Source: Chloroflexota bacterium
Lineage (GTDB): Bacteria; Chloroflexota; Dehalococcoidia; Lucifugimonadales; Lucifugimonadaceae
Length of the DNA: 35,901 bases
Direction: 5' to 3'
Assembly: GCA_018649665.1 (NCBI GenBank)
Contig: JABIHL010000062.1
Location: 1 to 35,901, forward strand
The position numbers and the translations under genes are program-made. Of this stretch, positions 1 to 7,583 are shown in pieces (the first letter of the stretch is position 1; every line of letters starts with the position of its first letter). The notes beneath the pieces are model-generated. The model saw only the letters and a program-made list of their open reading frames with translations. It searched no databases and was not told the origin of the DNA.

Positions 1-476
1 GGGAAGTGGGTGTCGTAGCAAATTTCGATGCCGAACCGGATTTTCGGATGACTAAATATGGGCAGATCGTCGCCGTGTCGCCAGGTGCCAATCTCGGTGG
101 TTGGTACGTGGGTCTTTCGATACTTTCCCTCGATTCCGATTGGCGAAATCACAAGCTGGGTGTTGTAGACGATGCCTGATGAATCACGTTCGAGAAGACC
201 TACTAAGAACCAGATACCGTGTCGCTTTCCGATGGCTTCGAGTGCGTTCGTAGTTTCGCTTGGAATTTCTACTGTTGGCGGAATACGAGTGCCGTTTGCC
301 GGATCACCTGATCGCTCGCTGGTGTTGTATCCGCAGACCGACAATTCGGGGAAGCAAGCAATATCTGCGCCCTGCCCGACCGCATCGCCAAGCAGCCGAT
401 CTATCGAGGCAAGATTGCCCTCGATGTTGCCCACAACCGACGTCATCTGTATCGCCGCTATCGTCACGTCCTGCAA
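1..476 (-). CDS. Nitrilase / carbon-nitrogen hydrolase family protein, partial (3' end outside window)
   Basis: N-terminal 158 residues of a nitrilase-superfamily hydrolase; the gene runs off the window at base 1. The family cleaves C-N bonds of amides or nitriles with a Glu-Lys-Cys triad, and all three residues are visible: Glu44 in FPELSVCGY, Lys121 in GKYRKTHVP and Cys153 in GIEICYDTHF. The protein opens with DVTIAAIQM, the usual first beta strand. TTG at 474-476 is chosen as start because GGAG (484-487) lies seven bases upstream; GTG at codon 4 is an alternative. An in-frame stop at 510-512 bounds the ORF. It is transcribed divergently from the dehydrogenase pair. The family is secure; the substrate cannot be told from the sequence. 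Confidence 0.88.
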   Translation of the reverse strand, partial: MQDVTIAAIQMTSVVGNIEGNLASIDRLLGDAVGQGADIACFPELSVCGYNTSERSGDPANGTRIPPTVEIPSETTNALEAIGKRHGIWFLVGLLERDSSGIVYNTQLVISPIGIEGKYRKTHVPTTEIGTWRHGDDLPIFSHPKIRFGIEICYDTHF

Positions 477-639
477 GTAGCCACTCCGGTGATCACGTTC
501 TAATGGAAATTAGGGAGAATCGTACATCAGATATGACATGAACAAGAATCAATGACGAGTCAAAAATATCGAGATCAAATTTCGAAATCTCGTTTACGCA
601 CCAATGTTTCAGGCGTATCTTGTGCGGCACGCCGACGGA

Positions 640-657
640 CACATGTGCTCACATGTG
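640..657. promoter_or_regulatory. Tandem palindromes CACATGTG, candidate operator
   Basis: Two identical 8-bp palindromes, CACATGTG, occupy 640-647 and 650-657. Their centres are 10 bp apart, one helical turn, so a dimeric regulator could bind both on the same face. They sit in the divergent gap (477-703) between the nitrilase and the dehydrogenase pair, about 46 bases before the first dehydrogenase start. The repeat is seen directly; the operator role is inferred. Confidence 0.35.
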
Positions 658-703
658 ATGCAGTCCGCTTGAGACCAACCAACCGAGAGAACACCCCCAA
701 CCC

Positions 704-1780
704 ATGCTCGAACATTTTCATGTTGCTGAAGAGGACGAAGTTCGGATCATGCCGGATGCTCTTCGCAAGACCGTCAACGAACTGTTTCTGAAGATCGGTT
801 TCTCCAAGCAGGACGCATGGCAGGCGACCGACGTGTTGCTGCTGTCCGATACTCGTGGGGTCGATACCCACGGCGTTTCGAACATGATGCGTCGCTACAT
901 TGCTGGTGTAGCTGAAGGCTTCATCAACCCGACTGCGAACTGGACGATCACCCGAGAAACCCCGACCACCGCGAACGTTGATTGCGATCAAGGACTCGGC
1001 ATCGCCGTTATTCCTCAGGTCATGGAATTGGCGATCGAAAAGGCCAGCGACACCGGCATTGGTGCGATCACGATGGGCAACGGTCGGCACGCCGGGATGA
1101 TCGCCTACCACGCAATGATGGCGCTTCCTCACGACATGATTGGCTACGCGATCACGGCAGGCGGCCAAAGCATGCCGCCTACATTTGGAGCAGAGCCCCG
1201 TCTAGCTCCTAATCCTCACGCTTGGGCAGTACCCGGCGACAAAGAGCCGCCGTTTGTTCTCGATATTTCTTCTTCATCGGTGGCTGCTAACAAGATCGAG
1301 CTCCTACGTCGAATGGAATCGTTGACTATCCCAGGAATCATGGCAGATGCGGATGGCAATCCGATCATGGACGAACGAGAAATTCCGCCCGACAATATCG
1401 TGCTGCCAAACGGTGCAACCCGAGAACTTGGTTCTCACAAGGGTTATGGCCTGAGCGCAGTTGCTCAGATTTTCGGCGGAATCCTTTCCGATGGAGCGTT
1501 CGGCCCTTACGAAGGCGGGCACATGTCGCACTTTGTCGCCGCTTACTCAATCGAGGCGTTCACCGATGTTCAACGATTCAAGGAGTCGATGGACGATTTC
1601 ATGAAGTACCTCCGAGAAACCCCGCCAGCACCGGGTCACGACCGCGTTTATTACGCGGGTCTGCCCGAGCACGAAGAATCGATCGATCGTCACGAACGTG
1701 GCATTCCGCTTCACCACGAAGTGGTCGAATGGTTCGATTCCGCAACCGACGAATTCGATCTCTCACCACTGGAACGATAG
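704..1780 (+). CDS. Malate/L-lactate dehydrogenase family (type 2, Ldh_2) oxidoreductase, copy A
   Basis: A 358-residue NAD(P)-dependent 2-hydroxyacid dehydrogenase of the Ldh_2 family, which also holds sulfolactate, ureidoglycolate and delta-piperideine-2-carboxylate enzymes. Family landmarks: the catalytic-His segment TRGVDTHGVSNM (His56), NGRHAGMIAYHAM near 126, the DISSSSVAANKI block (canonically D-x-ATS) near 189, and GSHKGYGLS near 243. Length is typical. It starts at ATG 704 (MLEHFHV), an opening shared with the next gene; no strong ribosome binding site precedes it. Only 14 bases separate it from that paralogue, so the two probably form one transcript. The family assignment is firm. 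The substrate, presumably a small 2-hydroxy or 2-oxo acid, is unknown. Confidence 0.93.
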   Translation: MLEHFHVAEEDEVRIMPDALRKTVNELFLKIGFSKQDAWQATDVLLLSDTRGVDTHGVSNMMRRYIAGVAEGFINPTANWTITRETPTTANVDCDQGLGIAVIPQVMELAIEKASDTGIGAITMGNGRHAGMIAYHAMMALPHDMIGYAITAGGQSMPPTFGAEPRLAPNPHAWAVPGDKEPPFVLDISSSSVAANKIELLRRMESLTIPGIMADADGNPIMDEREIPPDNIVLPNGATRELGSHKGYGLSAVAQIFGGILSDGAFGPYEGGHMSHFVAAYSIEAFTDVQRFKESMDDFMKYLRETPPAPGHDRVYYAGLPEHEESIDRHERGIPLHHEVVEWFDSATDEFDLSPLER

Positions 1781-1794
1781 GAAGTACAAAAACT

Positions 1795-2877
1795 ATGCTT
1801 GAACACTTTCACGTTCCTGAAGCAGACCGAGTGATGATCCGTCGGGAGGATCTTTTCAAGACCACTGCCGATATTTTCGAAGCGACGGGCATGTCACGCG
1901 AAGACGCTGAACTGGCGTCTGACGGTCTGGTCACCGCCGATGTTCGAGGATGCGAGACTCACGGCGTTTCGAACATGCTGCGTCACTACGTACAGGCGTT
2001 CGCTGAAGGGAAGATCAATGCGACTCCAGATTGGAAGATCACCAAAGAGACTTCCGCCGTCGCAACGATAGATGCCGACAAAGGACACGGATTGGTTATT
2101 TGCCCAAAGGCGATGGATGTAGCAATCGAGAAGGCCAAGAAGGTCGGTATCGGTGCAGTGACGATCCACAACAGCAACCACGCGGGGATGATGGCGTACC
2201 ACGCGATGCGGGCGATGCCGCACGATATGATCGGCTACGCGATCACTGGTGGCGGTGCAGTAATGGTTCCTACTTACGGGGCCGAACCCAGAGTTGGAGC
2301 AGTGCCGCATGCTTGGGCGGTTCCTGCCGACAAGATGCCGCCGTTCGTTCTGGATATTTCTTCTTCATCGGTTGCTGCCAACAAAATCAATCTGCTGAGA
2401 CGTACCGGTGCCCCCCTCTTGCCGGGATTGCTGGCTGACGAAGATGGCAATCCGTTGATGGAGGAGCAAGAAGTTCCCGATACAACACGATTACTTCCGT
2501 GGGGATCGACCCGCGAGCTTGGTTCGCATAAGGGCTACGGAATGGCCGTTATCGGACAGGTTTTCTCGGGGATTTTATCTGCGGGACTCTTTGGAATAAG
2601 CGTTCCACCGGGTAACGGATCGCAGTTCGTGGCGGCGTTCAGTATCGATGCGTTCCGAGATGTTGCCGAGTTCAAAGGCTCGATGGACGAGTTCTTGACC
2701 TACTTGGTCGATACGCCGCCAGCTAAGGGTCACGATCGGGTCTACTACGCGGGCCTTCCCGAACACGAGGAGACCGAACTTCGTGAGAAGAACGGAATTC
2801 CTCTTCACCGCGAGGTTATCGAGTGGTTCGATTCAGAGACCAATCGGCTTGGACTGGAGTCCATTGGACGGATTTAG
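1795..2877 (+). CDS. Malate/L-lactate dehydrogenase family (type 2, Ldh_2) oxidoreductase, copy B
   Basis: A 360-residue paralogue of the upstream gene with the same opening MLEHFHV, the same His56 segment (RGCETHGVSNM), the same DISSSSVAANKI block and GSHKGYGMA. An ATG 66 bases upstream would extend it, but ATG 1795 is chosen because AGGAAG (1779-1784) lies ten bases before it and the resulting N-terminus matches copy A. The two proteins align end to end, so they arose by tandem duplication and then diverged, with a different region around residues 200-270. They could act on different hydroxyacids, form a hetero-oligomer, or catalyse opposite directions; the sequence does not decide. No clear terminator follows; only a weak GAGTC/GACTC hairpin is seen near 2880. 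Confidence 0.93.
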   Translation: MLEHFHVPEADRVMIRREDLFKTTADIFEATGMSREDAELASDGLVTADVRGCETHGVSNMLRHYVQAFAEGKINATPDWKITKETSAVATIDADKGHGLVICPKAMDVAIEKAKKVGIGAVTIHNSNHAGMMAYHAMRAMPHDMIGYAITGGGAVMVPTYGAEPRVGAVPHAWAVPADKMPPFVLDISSSSVAANKINLLRRTGAPLLPGLLADEDGNPLMEEQEVPDTTRLLPWGSTRELGSHKGYGMAVIGQVFSGILSAGLFGISVPPGNGSQFVAAFSIDAFRDVAEFKGSMDEFLTYLVDTPPAKGHDRVYYAGLPEHEETELREKNGIPLHREVIEWFDSETNRLGLESIGRI

Positions 2878-2940
2878 TCCCGAGTCGCGTTTGACTCAAG
2901 TGAAGGCGCACCGACGATTTTGCCGACACGCCTGCGTTAC

Positions 2941-3240
2941 CTAAATGGCCGCTCGCTCTAGCTCGATTACGTCGAGTTCGTTCGCGTCGAATTCGTCGTC
3001 ATCGAAGTCAGGTTCGTCGGTCTCGTCGACCTCGTCTAACACAGCTACTGGCTCCAATTGAGGAGTCACTACTACGTCATTTTCAAGACCAACCGGCTGT
3101 TCGATTGAGCCGTTCGACCTGATCGATCGAGAGTTGATCGTGTAGCCGCACGTAATACAGCTAAGGAACGATCCGAAGTTATCGGAACCTAATTCGACAG
3201 TTCCATCTTTGCATCGTAGGCAAGATTTGAAATAAAGCAC
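2941..3240 (-). CDS. Small zinc-ribbon protein with acidic tail
   Basis: A 99-residue protein. The N-terminal third holds two CxxC knuckles, SCLRC and SCITCGY, typical of a zinc ribbon. The C-terminal third is strongly acidic, rich in Asp and Glu (DEVDETDEPDFDDDEF). A longer reading starts at 3288. GTG at 3238-3240 is preferred because GGAGG lies seven bases upstream (3248-3252 on the plus strand) and because it puts the first cysteine knuckle near residue 7, as in many short zinc-ribbon proteins. It is convergent with the dehydrogenases and divergent from the MBL-fold gene. No specific function is recognised; a nucleic-acid or protein-binding role is a guess. Confidence 0.7.
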   Translation of the reverse strand: MLYFKSCLRCKDGTVELGSDNFGSFLSCITCGYTINSRSIRSNGSIEQPVGLENDVVVTPQLEPVAVLDEVDETDEPDFDDDEFDANELDVIELERAAI

Positions 3241-3571
3241 CGTTACGCCTCCAGTTGTCAGAGCGGACACGGCGGACACCGTGGCCAATTCGCTTCCGCT
3301 TGCGGTACAAGCACACAGCGAACGGGCGGCATCCTATCCGGTAACGGTTATTTAGTCGTAGGTGCTTTTTGTACGCGTTTTTGCGAGTTTTGGGAATCTT
3401 CACTAAATCGCTGATTCGACTGAATCAAAAACCAGCAGATTTGGTTCATGAAGTTAGAAGGCATCGGCGTGGCGCAGGAATATGCTTCACTCCAGACTCG
3501 GCACAATCTGCGTACCCAACACGCAATCTGCACGCCAGCAAATCGGTCACAGAATTCGGAGACAATATCTA
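3241..3571. other. Divergent intergenic region
   Basis: 331 bases between the divergent zinc-ribbon and MBL-fold genes. It must hold both promoters, but I see no unambiguous -35/-10 pair, no structured RNA and no credible ORF. Confidence 0.5.
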
Positions 3572-4435
3572 ATGGCTAAGCTCTACATTCTCGGAGCAGG
3601 TACACCGACCCCAACTCCCACTCGATTCGGCTCGGCGTACGTTCTCGAAATCGAGGGCGAGAAAATTATGATCGATTGCGGTCCAGCCACGACTCACAAG
3701 CTCGTGCAGTCTGGACTTTGGCCACTCGATATCGACTACATATTCTTCACTCATCACCATTTCGATCACGACATCGACTACCCGTGCTTCCTGCTGACAC
3801 GATTCGATCAATCGATCGGCAAAGAAAACCAACTACAGGTGTTTGGCCCAACCCTCACAGAGAAAATCACAGAGGGCGTTATCGGCGAGAACGGCATCTT
3901 CTCGCACGACTGGAAGGCTCGGATTTACCACCCTCTATCGCAAAAGGTTTACATCAACCGGGGTGGAGTTCTTCCTCGAAAAGCACCCAAGATTCTCGCT
4001 CGCGACGTAGGGGTTGGAACGGTTTACACCGGCAACAATTTCGAAGTGACCTCAGCGAATGCCGAGCACGTTCAGCCTTACTTGGATTCACTCGCCTACC
4101 GAATCGAAACGAAGTCGGGTAAGTCGGTTGTGTTCACTGGCGACACCCAGCCGTGTCAGTCGGTTATCGATTTGGCGAAAGACGCTGACGTTTTGTTGTG
4201 CATGTGCTGGGACGACCAGGAGTGTATGGATCACGATGGTGAGTCGCCGGGTCAGGGCGGTACTTTGGGGGCGGCGCGCATGGCAGAAGAGGCCGGCGTA
4301 AAGAAGTTGATTCTCGTTCACATGGGTCCGAACATATCGCAGCACGGCGTGCTCGAAAAGGGAATCGGTGACATTCGAGAGGTCTACAGCGGACAGGTCA
4401 TTTACTCCGAAGAGTTAATGGCAATCGACATCTAG
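3572..4435 (+). CDS. MBL-fold metal-dependent hydrolase, RNase Z-like
   Basis: A 287-residue metallo-beta-lactamase-fold hydrolase. It opens with KLYILGAGTPTPTPTRFGSAYVLE, then the IDCG turn, then the metal-binding motif THHHFDHD at 60-67. Further metal-ligand segments are AEHVQPY near 169, FTGDT near 195 and a late VHMGP near 260. The layout matches the RNase Z/arylsulfatase-like branch of the fold. ATG 3572 is chosen over ATG 3482 because GGAG (3558-3561) precedes it and the extra 30 residues look non-coding. It is monocistronic, with a short hairpin directly after the stop. Many members of this branch cleave small esters or phosphodiesters rather than tRNA, so the substrate is left open. 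Confidence 0.9.
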   Translation: MAKLYILGAGTPTPTPTRFGSAYVLEIEGEKIMIDCGPATTHKLVQSGLWPLDIDYIFFTHHHFDHDIDYPCFLLTRFDQSIGKENQLQVFGPTLTEKITEGVIGENGIFSHDWKARIYHPLSQKVYINRGGVLPRKAPKILARDVGVGTVYTGNNFEVTSANAEHVQPYLDSLAYRIETKSGKSVVFTGDTQPCQSVIDLAKDADVLLCMCWDDQECMDHDGESPGQGGTLGAARMAEEAGVKKLILVHMGPNISQHGVLEKGIGDIREVYSGQVIYSEELMAIDI

Positions 4436-4455
4436 GTGCCAGTGGCACGTTTTCT
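4436..4455 (+). terminator. Short hairpin with T tract after the MBL-fold gene
   Basis: GTGCC-AGT-GGCAC directly follows the stop codon and is followed by GTTTTCT. The five-pair stem is short, so termination may be weak. Confidence 0.45.
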
Positions 4456-4857
4456 GTCGGACAACCGGTTGCACCCTAATTGCATCTAGCGATCAATGAT
4501 GCAGAGGTCTTAATCGCGGCTGCCATCAATCAGTTTCTCTATTGATGATGTCTTTGCACTCGCTCCACAGCTAACCAGTTAGCTCGTGAAATATCGAATC
4601 GGCTGTCTTCGTAATTCGATTCGAAGCGGGTGAGTCACCTGTGTGTCGATCTTTAGCCACTCAGGACTTCTCCTCACACACCAAATTCTCAGTGATGTTT
4701 CACGAATCTAAGCGAAAGCTTATTTCTGTTGGATGCGCTGGTGGCTGGAATCGACGCAGAATCGTTCTTGGTAAAGCTCGCATCACATTAGTCACTTGGG
4801 TTGGAGCGAGATCGGTCATGATCTTCGCACGGAAAATCTTAGTGGAGGAATTTGGTC
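4456..4857. other. Intergenic region, no gene recognised
   Basis: About 400 bases between two plus-strand genes. No tRNA, repeat or family-like ORF is visible; an open frame beginning at 4641 runs antiphase into the next gene and looks spurious. The promoter of the membrane-protein gene must lie here, but no clear one can be named. Confidence 0.4.
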
Positions 4858-5328
4858 ATGGAATACAACTCACCCGCAGCGATTTACTCAGGGTTGATCG
4901 CCGGCGCAATAATGCTGATCCCGATTTACCTCGGGCGAATGATGATGCCAGAGCAGATGAAGATGGATCTTCTGAAGATGCTCGGCACGATGATGATGCC
5001 TGTAGGCGGCATGACATACGGAATCGGTTTGATGATCCACGCAGTGATGAGCATCGTATTTGCTTCAGCTCACGCAGCGTTCTATTTATGGCTCGATATC
5101 GATAGCAGCTTCGCAATCGGAATCGTCTTCGGACTCGTTCACTTCATCGGCACAGGTATGTTCTTCGGAATGCTCAGCTCTTCCCTCCATCGAGGGATTC
5201 GAGACGGTGCAGTTGAAGCCCCCGGTTTCTTCGCTCTAAAACTTGGCGGAGCCACAGCGATGGGTGCGCTAGTAGTGCACATCATCTTCGGACTGGTAGT
5301 CGGCGGACTCTACGAATCGTTTTCGTAG
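4858..5328 (+). CDS. Methionine-rich four-helix membrane protein of unknown function
   Basis: A 156-residue integral membrane protein with four predicted hydrophobic segments, near residues 8-28, 48-76, 83-105 and 126-150. A methionine-rich cytoplasmic or interfacial stretch (RMMMPEQMKMDLLKMLGTMMMP) lies between the first two, and histidines sit in the second and third helices. ATG 4858 is preferred over the in-frame TTG at 4852 because GGAGG (4844-4848) is nine bases from the ATG but only three from the TTG. It is followed by a strong terminator and is probably a single-gene unit. I do not recognise the family. The Met/His content might suggest metal binding, but this is speculation. Confidence 0.75.
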   Translation: MEYNSPAAIYSGLIAGAIMLIPIYLGRMMMPEQMKMDLLKMLGTMMMPVGGMTYGIGLMIHAVMSIVFASAHAAFYLWLDIDSSFAIGIVFGLVHFIGTGMFFGMLSSSLHRGIRDGAVEAPGFFALKLGGATAMGALVVHIIFGLVVGGLYESFS

Positions 5329-5355
5329 GATCGTCGTAAATTAGCGAATAACGAT

Positions 5356-5396
5356 AAAAAGCCTTGATTCCTTTGTTGGAGTCGAGGCTATTTTTT
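5356..5396 (+). terminator. Strong intrinsic terminator between convergent genes
   Basis: Stem arms at 5360-5370 and 5379-5389 form an 11-bp stem, two of the pairs G-U, with loop CTTTGTTG, followed by a run of six T. A run of A precedes the stem, so it may also stop minus-strand transcripts from the selenoprotein gene, although the G-U pairs become A-C mismatches in that direction. Confidence 0.8.
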
Positions 5397-5445
5397 CGGT
5401 CAGATCGGTTTGAATTCGGCGCACGGCCGGGGATTAGCCGTGGCT

Positions 5446-5739
5446 TCAGGTGCCGTGACCGTAGAGCTGAGCTCTGACGGACAACCACTTGAAGAATAGG
5501 AACTTCTTTTGTTCGATTAGGACTGCTGCGGCTTTTGAGGCAAGGTTTTTCGAGATAAGAATCTCGACGCCCTTCTCTTTCACCGTTTGGTAAGCCGTTT
5601 TATTGGCTTTCTTAGCATAGGTATCGACCGATACCGAAGCGTGACCGCCTCAGCCGAGTCCGGCGAGATAATCGAGAGCGACAGGCCGTTCACGGCGGTC
5701 TAGGTACTCTCGGGCTGCATCTGTTATCAGAAGTTCCAA
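5446..5739 (-). CDS. Probable selenoprotein, HesB-like/CC-Se motif type, with Sec encoded by in-frame UGA
   Basis: A 97-residue reading frame interrupted once by UGA (5650-5652, codon 30). Both flanks read as one protein: ITDAAREYLDRRERPVALDY before it, and after it GGHASVSVDTYAKKANKTAY, GVEILISKNL and FLFFKWLSVRAQLYG. The ITDAAREYL start, a Gly-Sec-Gly-Gly where HesB/IscA proteins have Gly-Cys-Ser-Gly, the GVEILI strand and the FLFFK ending resemble small HesB-like (seleno)proteins from memory; I could not run an alignment. A SECIS-like hairpin follows the UGA. TTG 5737-5739 is chosen as start because GAGG lies six bases upstream. Other genes here end in TGA, so UGA is not globally reassigned. 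The alternative is a pseudogene with one nonsense mutation. The gene lies 130 bases downstream of the DUF885 gene on the same strand. Confidence 0.72.
5620..5652 (-). promoter_or_regulatory. SECIS-like hairpin and Sec UGA codon
   Basis: On the minus strand the UGA (5650-5652) is followed by 14 bases, then GGTATC-GGTC-GATACC (5620-5635), a perfect 6-bp stem with a GGUC apical loop. Bacterial SECIS elements lie within the coding region just after the UGA, with a small apical loop containing conserved G (and often U) about 16-37 bases away. Here the loop begins 20 bases after the UGA. The E. coli fdhF element also has GGUC in its apical loop, 18 bases from its UGA. Confidence 0.72.
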
Positions 5740-5869
5740 ATTATTCCTCGTCGAGTCGAAACTCGGCCAGATATGTTCAGCAGTGTCAAAGTGACGTTCC
5801 ACAGAATCGATTCTGTTGTTCGATGCTAACGGCTTCCCAATCGATTCATCGTTTTCGGCTGTCCAGCGG

Positions 5870-7540
5870 CTATGTGAGCTCCCGTTTCATCTGATCGAGT
5901 CCCATTGGTCCGAGCTTCAGCGCTCTGTTGTGCCAATCCTTTAGATCGAAATCGGTACCAGCTTTTTGCTTTGCTGATTCACGAGCTTCGAGCCAAACGC
6001 GCTCCCCTACTTTGTAGCTAATCGCCTGACCGGGAATTCCCAAGTAGCGATCAACTTCTGAAGCTACGAAATCGGCCGGGAAGTGAACTCGTTCTTTCAT
6101 GAACTCCAGAGCGAGATCACCCGTCCAGACTTCACCGGGGTGAAACTCTGAATGTCTAGGAATCTTGAAGCCAAGATGCATTCCGATATCGACAATCACT
6201 CGCACGCTTCGCAGTGCTTGGGCGTCGAGCATTCCCATGTAGTAATCAGGGTTTTCGAGATATCCGAGTTCACCCATAAGCCGCTCGGCATATAGTGCCC
6301 ATCCTTCCGCGTGACCCGACGTCCCGGCGAGCAGTCGTTGGAACCTCGATAGATCATCAGTCATCGCTACGTTTGTGGCTATCTGAAAGTGATGACCGGG
6401 AACACCTTCGTGGTATGCAATCGACACTTCGCGCCAGATCGGAAATTCGGTTTTCCCGCCGGTGGGATACCACGTTCTACCCGGTCGGGAGAAATCTTCC
6501 GATGGCCCGGTGTAGTACATGGCCAACGCCCCACCGGGAGGTGAAATCAGTGCTTCGATCCTGCGAACGGGATCGAGAATGTCGAAATGAACGCCGTCCA
6601 TCTCTTCGATTGTTTTGTCTTGAAGATCCTGCATCCACTGGCGAAAGTTATCTTCGCCTATAATCATTTTTGCGGGGTCGGTTTCGAGCAGCTCAACCGC
6701 CTCACCTATCGAAGCACCCGGCTTGATACGTTCGGCTGTTTTGGTCATTTCCGACCGCACCCATTCGAGCTGTTCCCAACCCCATTCGTAGGTCTCACGG
6801 GGATCGATCTCGGCTCCAAGATATCCTTTTGCGGAAAGCACGTATCGATCGCGCCCTACGCCATCGATGGAAGTAGCGTCGGGCAAGTACGACTCACGGA
6901 GGTACTCGCCCATTTTGTCGTACGCCTCGGTAGCGGACGCCGAGGCATTTTCGATTCGTGTACTGAGCGAATCGTTGTTGATATCAGAAGCAGCGAGAGC
7001 GTTTACAAGCGAGTCGAAGAAAGGCGAATTGTCGCCATTCCCTGCCCAGGCTTCGCACTGCTCGGCGGTGCCGTTGACTTGTCGTTCCGACGTGACCAAT
7101 CCCTCGGCACGACCTATGTCGAGGGTTTCTCGGTATCCCGCAAGCGCACCGCCAATTTTCTCCATTCGAGAAGCGATGTTCTCCCACGCTTCGACAGAGT
7201 CCTGCGGCATCAGATCGAACACCGATCGAATGCTCTGTACAGGCGAGAACAGCACGTTCATATCGCGAAGATGTTCACGTGATTCGAACTGCTCGTGCGA
7301 AAGCGTTGCTTCGTCGATAAACGTGTCTTTGCAAATCCGTTCGCGATCGTTGGTTGGCTCGGCGGCTTCCATCGCTCTGAGCGCTGTCAGACTTTCCGCG
7401 TGAAACGCCTCGGCCGCTTCGGGCGAATAGTCGTTCATCAGGTGATCGTGCCCGCTGACGCCCATGTAGGTCGCTGACGTCGGATGATGTTTCGCCACGG
7501 TGTCGATGAACCCGTCGGCGATCTCGAAAACTCCAGCCAT
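5870..7540 (-). CDS. DUF885 family protein, putative metal-dependent hydrolase/peptidase
   Basis: A 556-residue DUF885 protein, the normal size for the family. The key motif is YHEGVPGHHFQ at 376-386, an extended HExxxGHH that resembles gluzincin metallopeptidase sites. A downstream conserved block, GHAEGWALYAERLMGELG (about 405-422), probably supplies a further glutamate ligand. There is no signal peptide, so it is probably cytoplasmic. ATG 7540 is preceded by GGAG twelve bases upstream. It sits 43 bases after the serine hydrolase gene on the same strand, so the two may be co-transcribed and both act in peptide or ester breakdown. The biochemical substrate of most DUF885 proteins is unknown. 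Confidence 0.9.
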   Translation of the reverse strand: MAGVFEIADGFIDTVAKHHPTSATYMGVSGHDHLMNDYSPEAAEAFHAESLTALRAMEAAEPTNDRERICKDTFIDEATLSHEQFESREHLRDMNVLFSPVQSIRSVFDLMPQDSVEAWENIASRMEKIGGALAGYRETLDIGRAEGLVTSERQVNGTAEQCEAWAGNGDNSPFFDSLVNALAASDINNDSLSTRIENASASATEAYDKMGEYLRESYLPDATSIDGVGRDRYVLSAKGYLGAEIDPRETYEWGWEQLEWVRSEMTKTAERIKPGASIGEAVELLETDPAKMIIGEDNFRQWMQDLQDKTIEEMDGVHFDILDPVRRIEALISPPGGALAMYYTGPSEDFSRPGRTWYPTGGKTEFPIWREVSIAYHEGVPGHHFQIATNVAMTDDLSRFQRLLAGTSGHAEGWALYAERLMGELGYLENPDYYMGMLDAQALRSVRVIVDIGMHLGFKIPRHSEFHPGEVWTGDLALEFMKERVHFPADFVASEVDRYLGIPGQAISYKVGERVWLEARESAKQKAGTDFDLKDWHNRALKLGPMGLDQMKRELT

Positions 7541-7583
7541 GATCGTATTATTCTCCGTGCTCGGCGCCGCTAATTAGTAGAAA

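Noticed and set aside
5446-5869. Reading the 5329-5869 gap as empty or as a decayed gene
   Set aside because: A single UGA, a SECIS-like hairpin at the right distance and intact flanking protein sequence favour a functional selenoprotein over decay.
6587-7282. 231-residue plus-strand ORF inside the DUF885 gene
   Set aside because: It is antisense to a gene with clear family motifs and has no family-like sequence or ribosome binding site.
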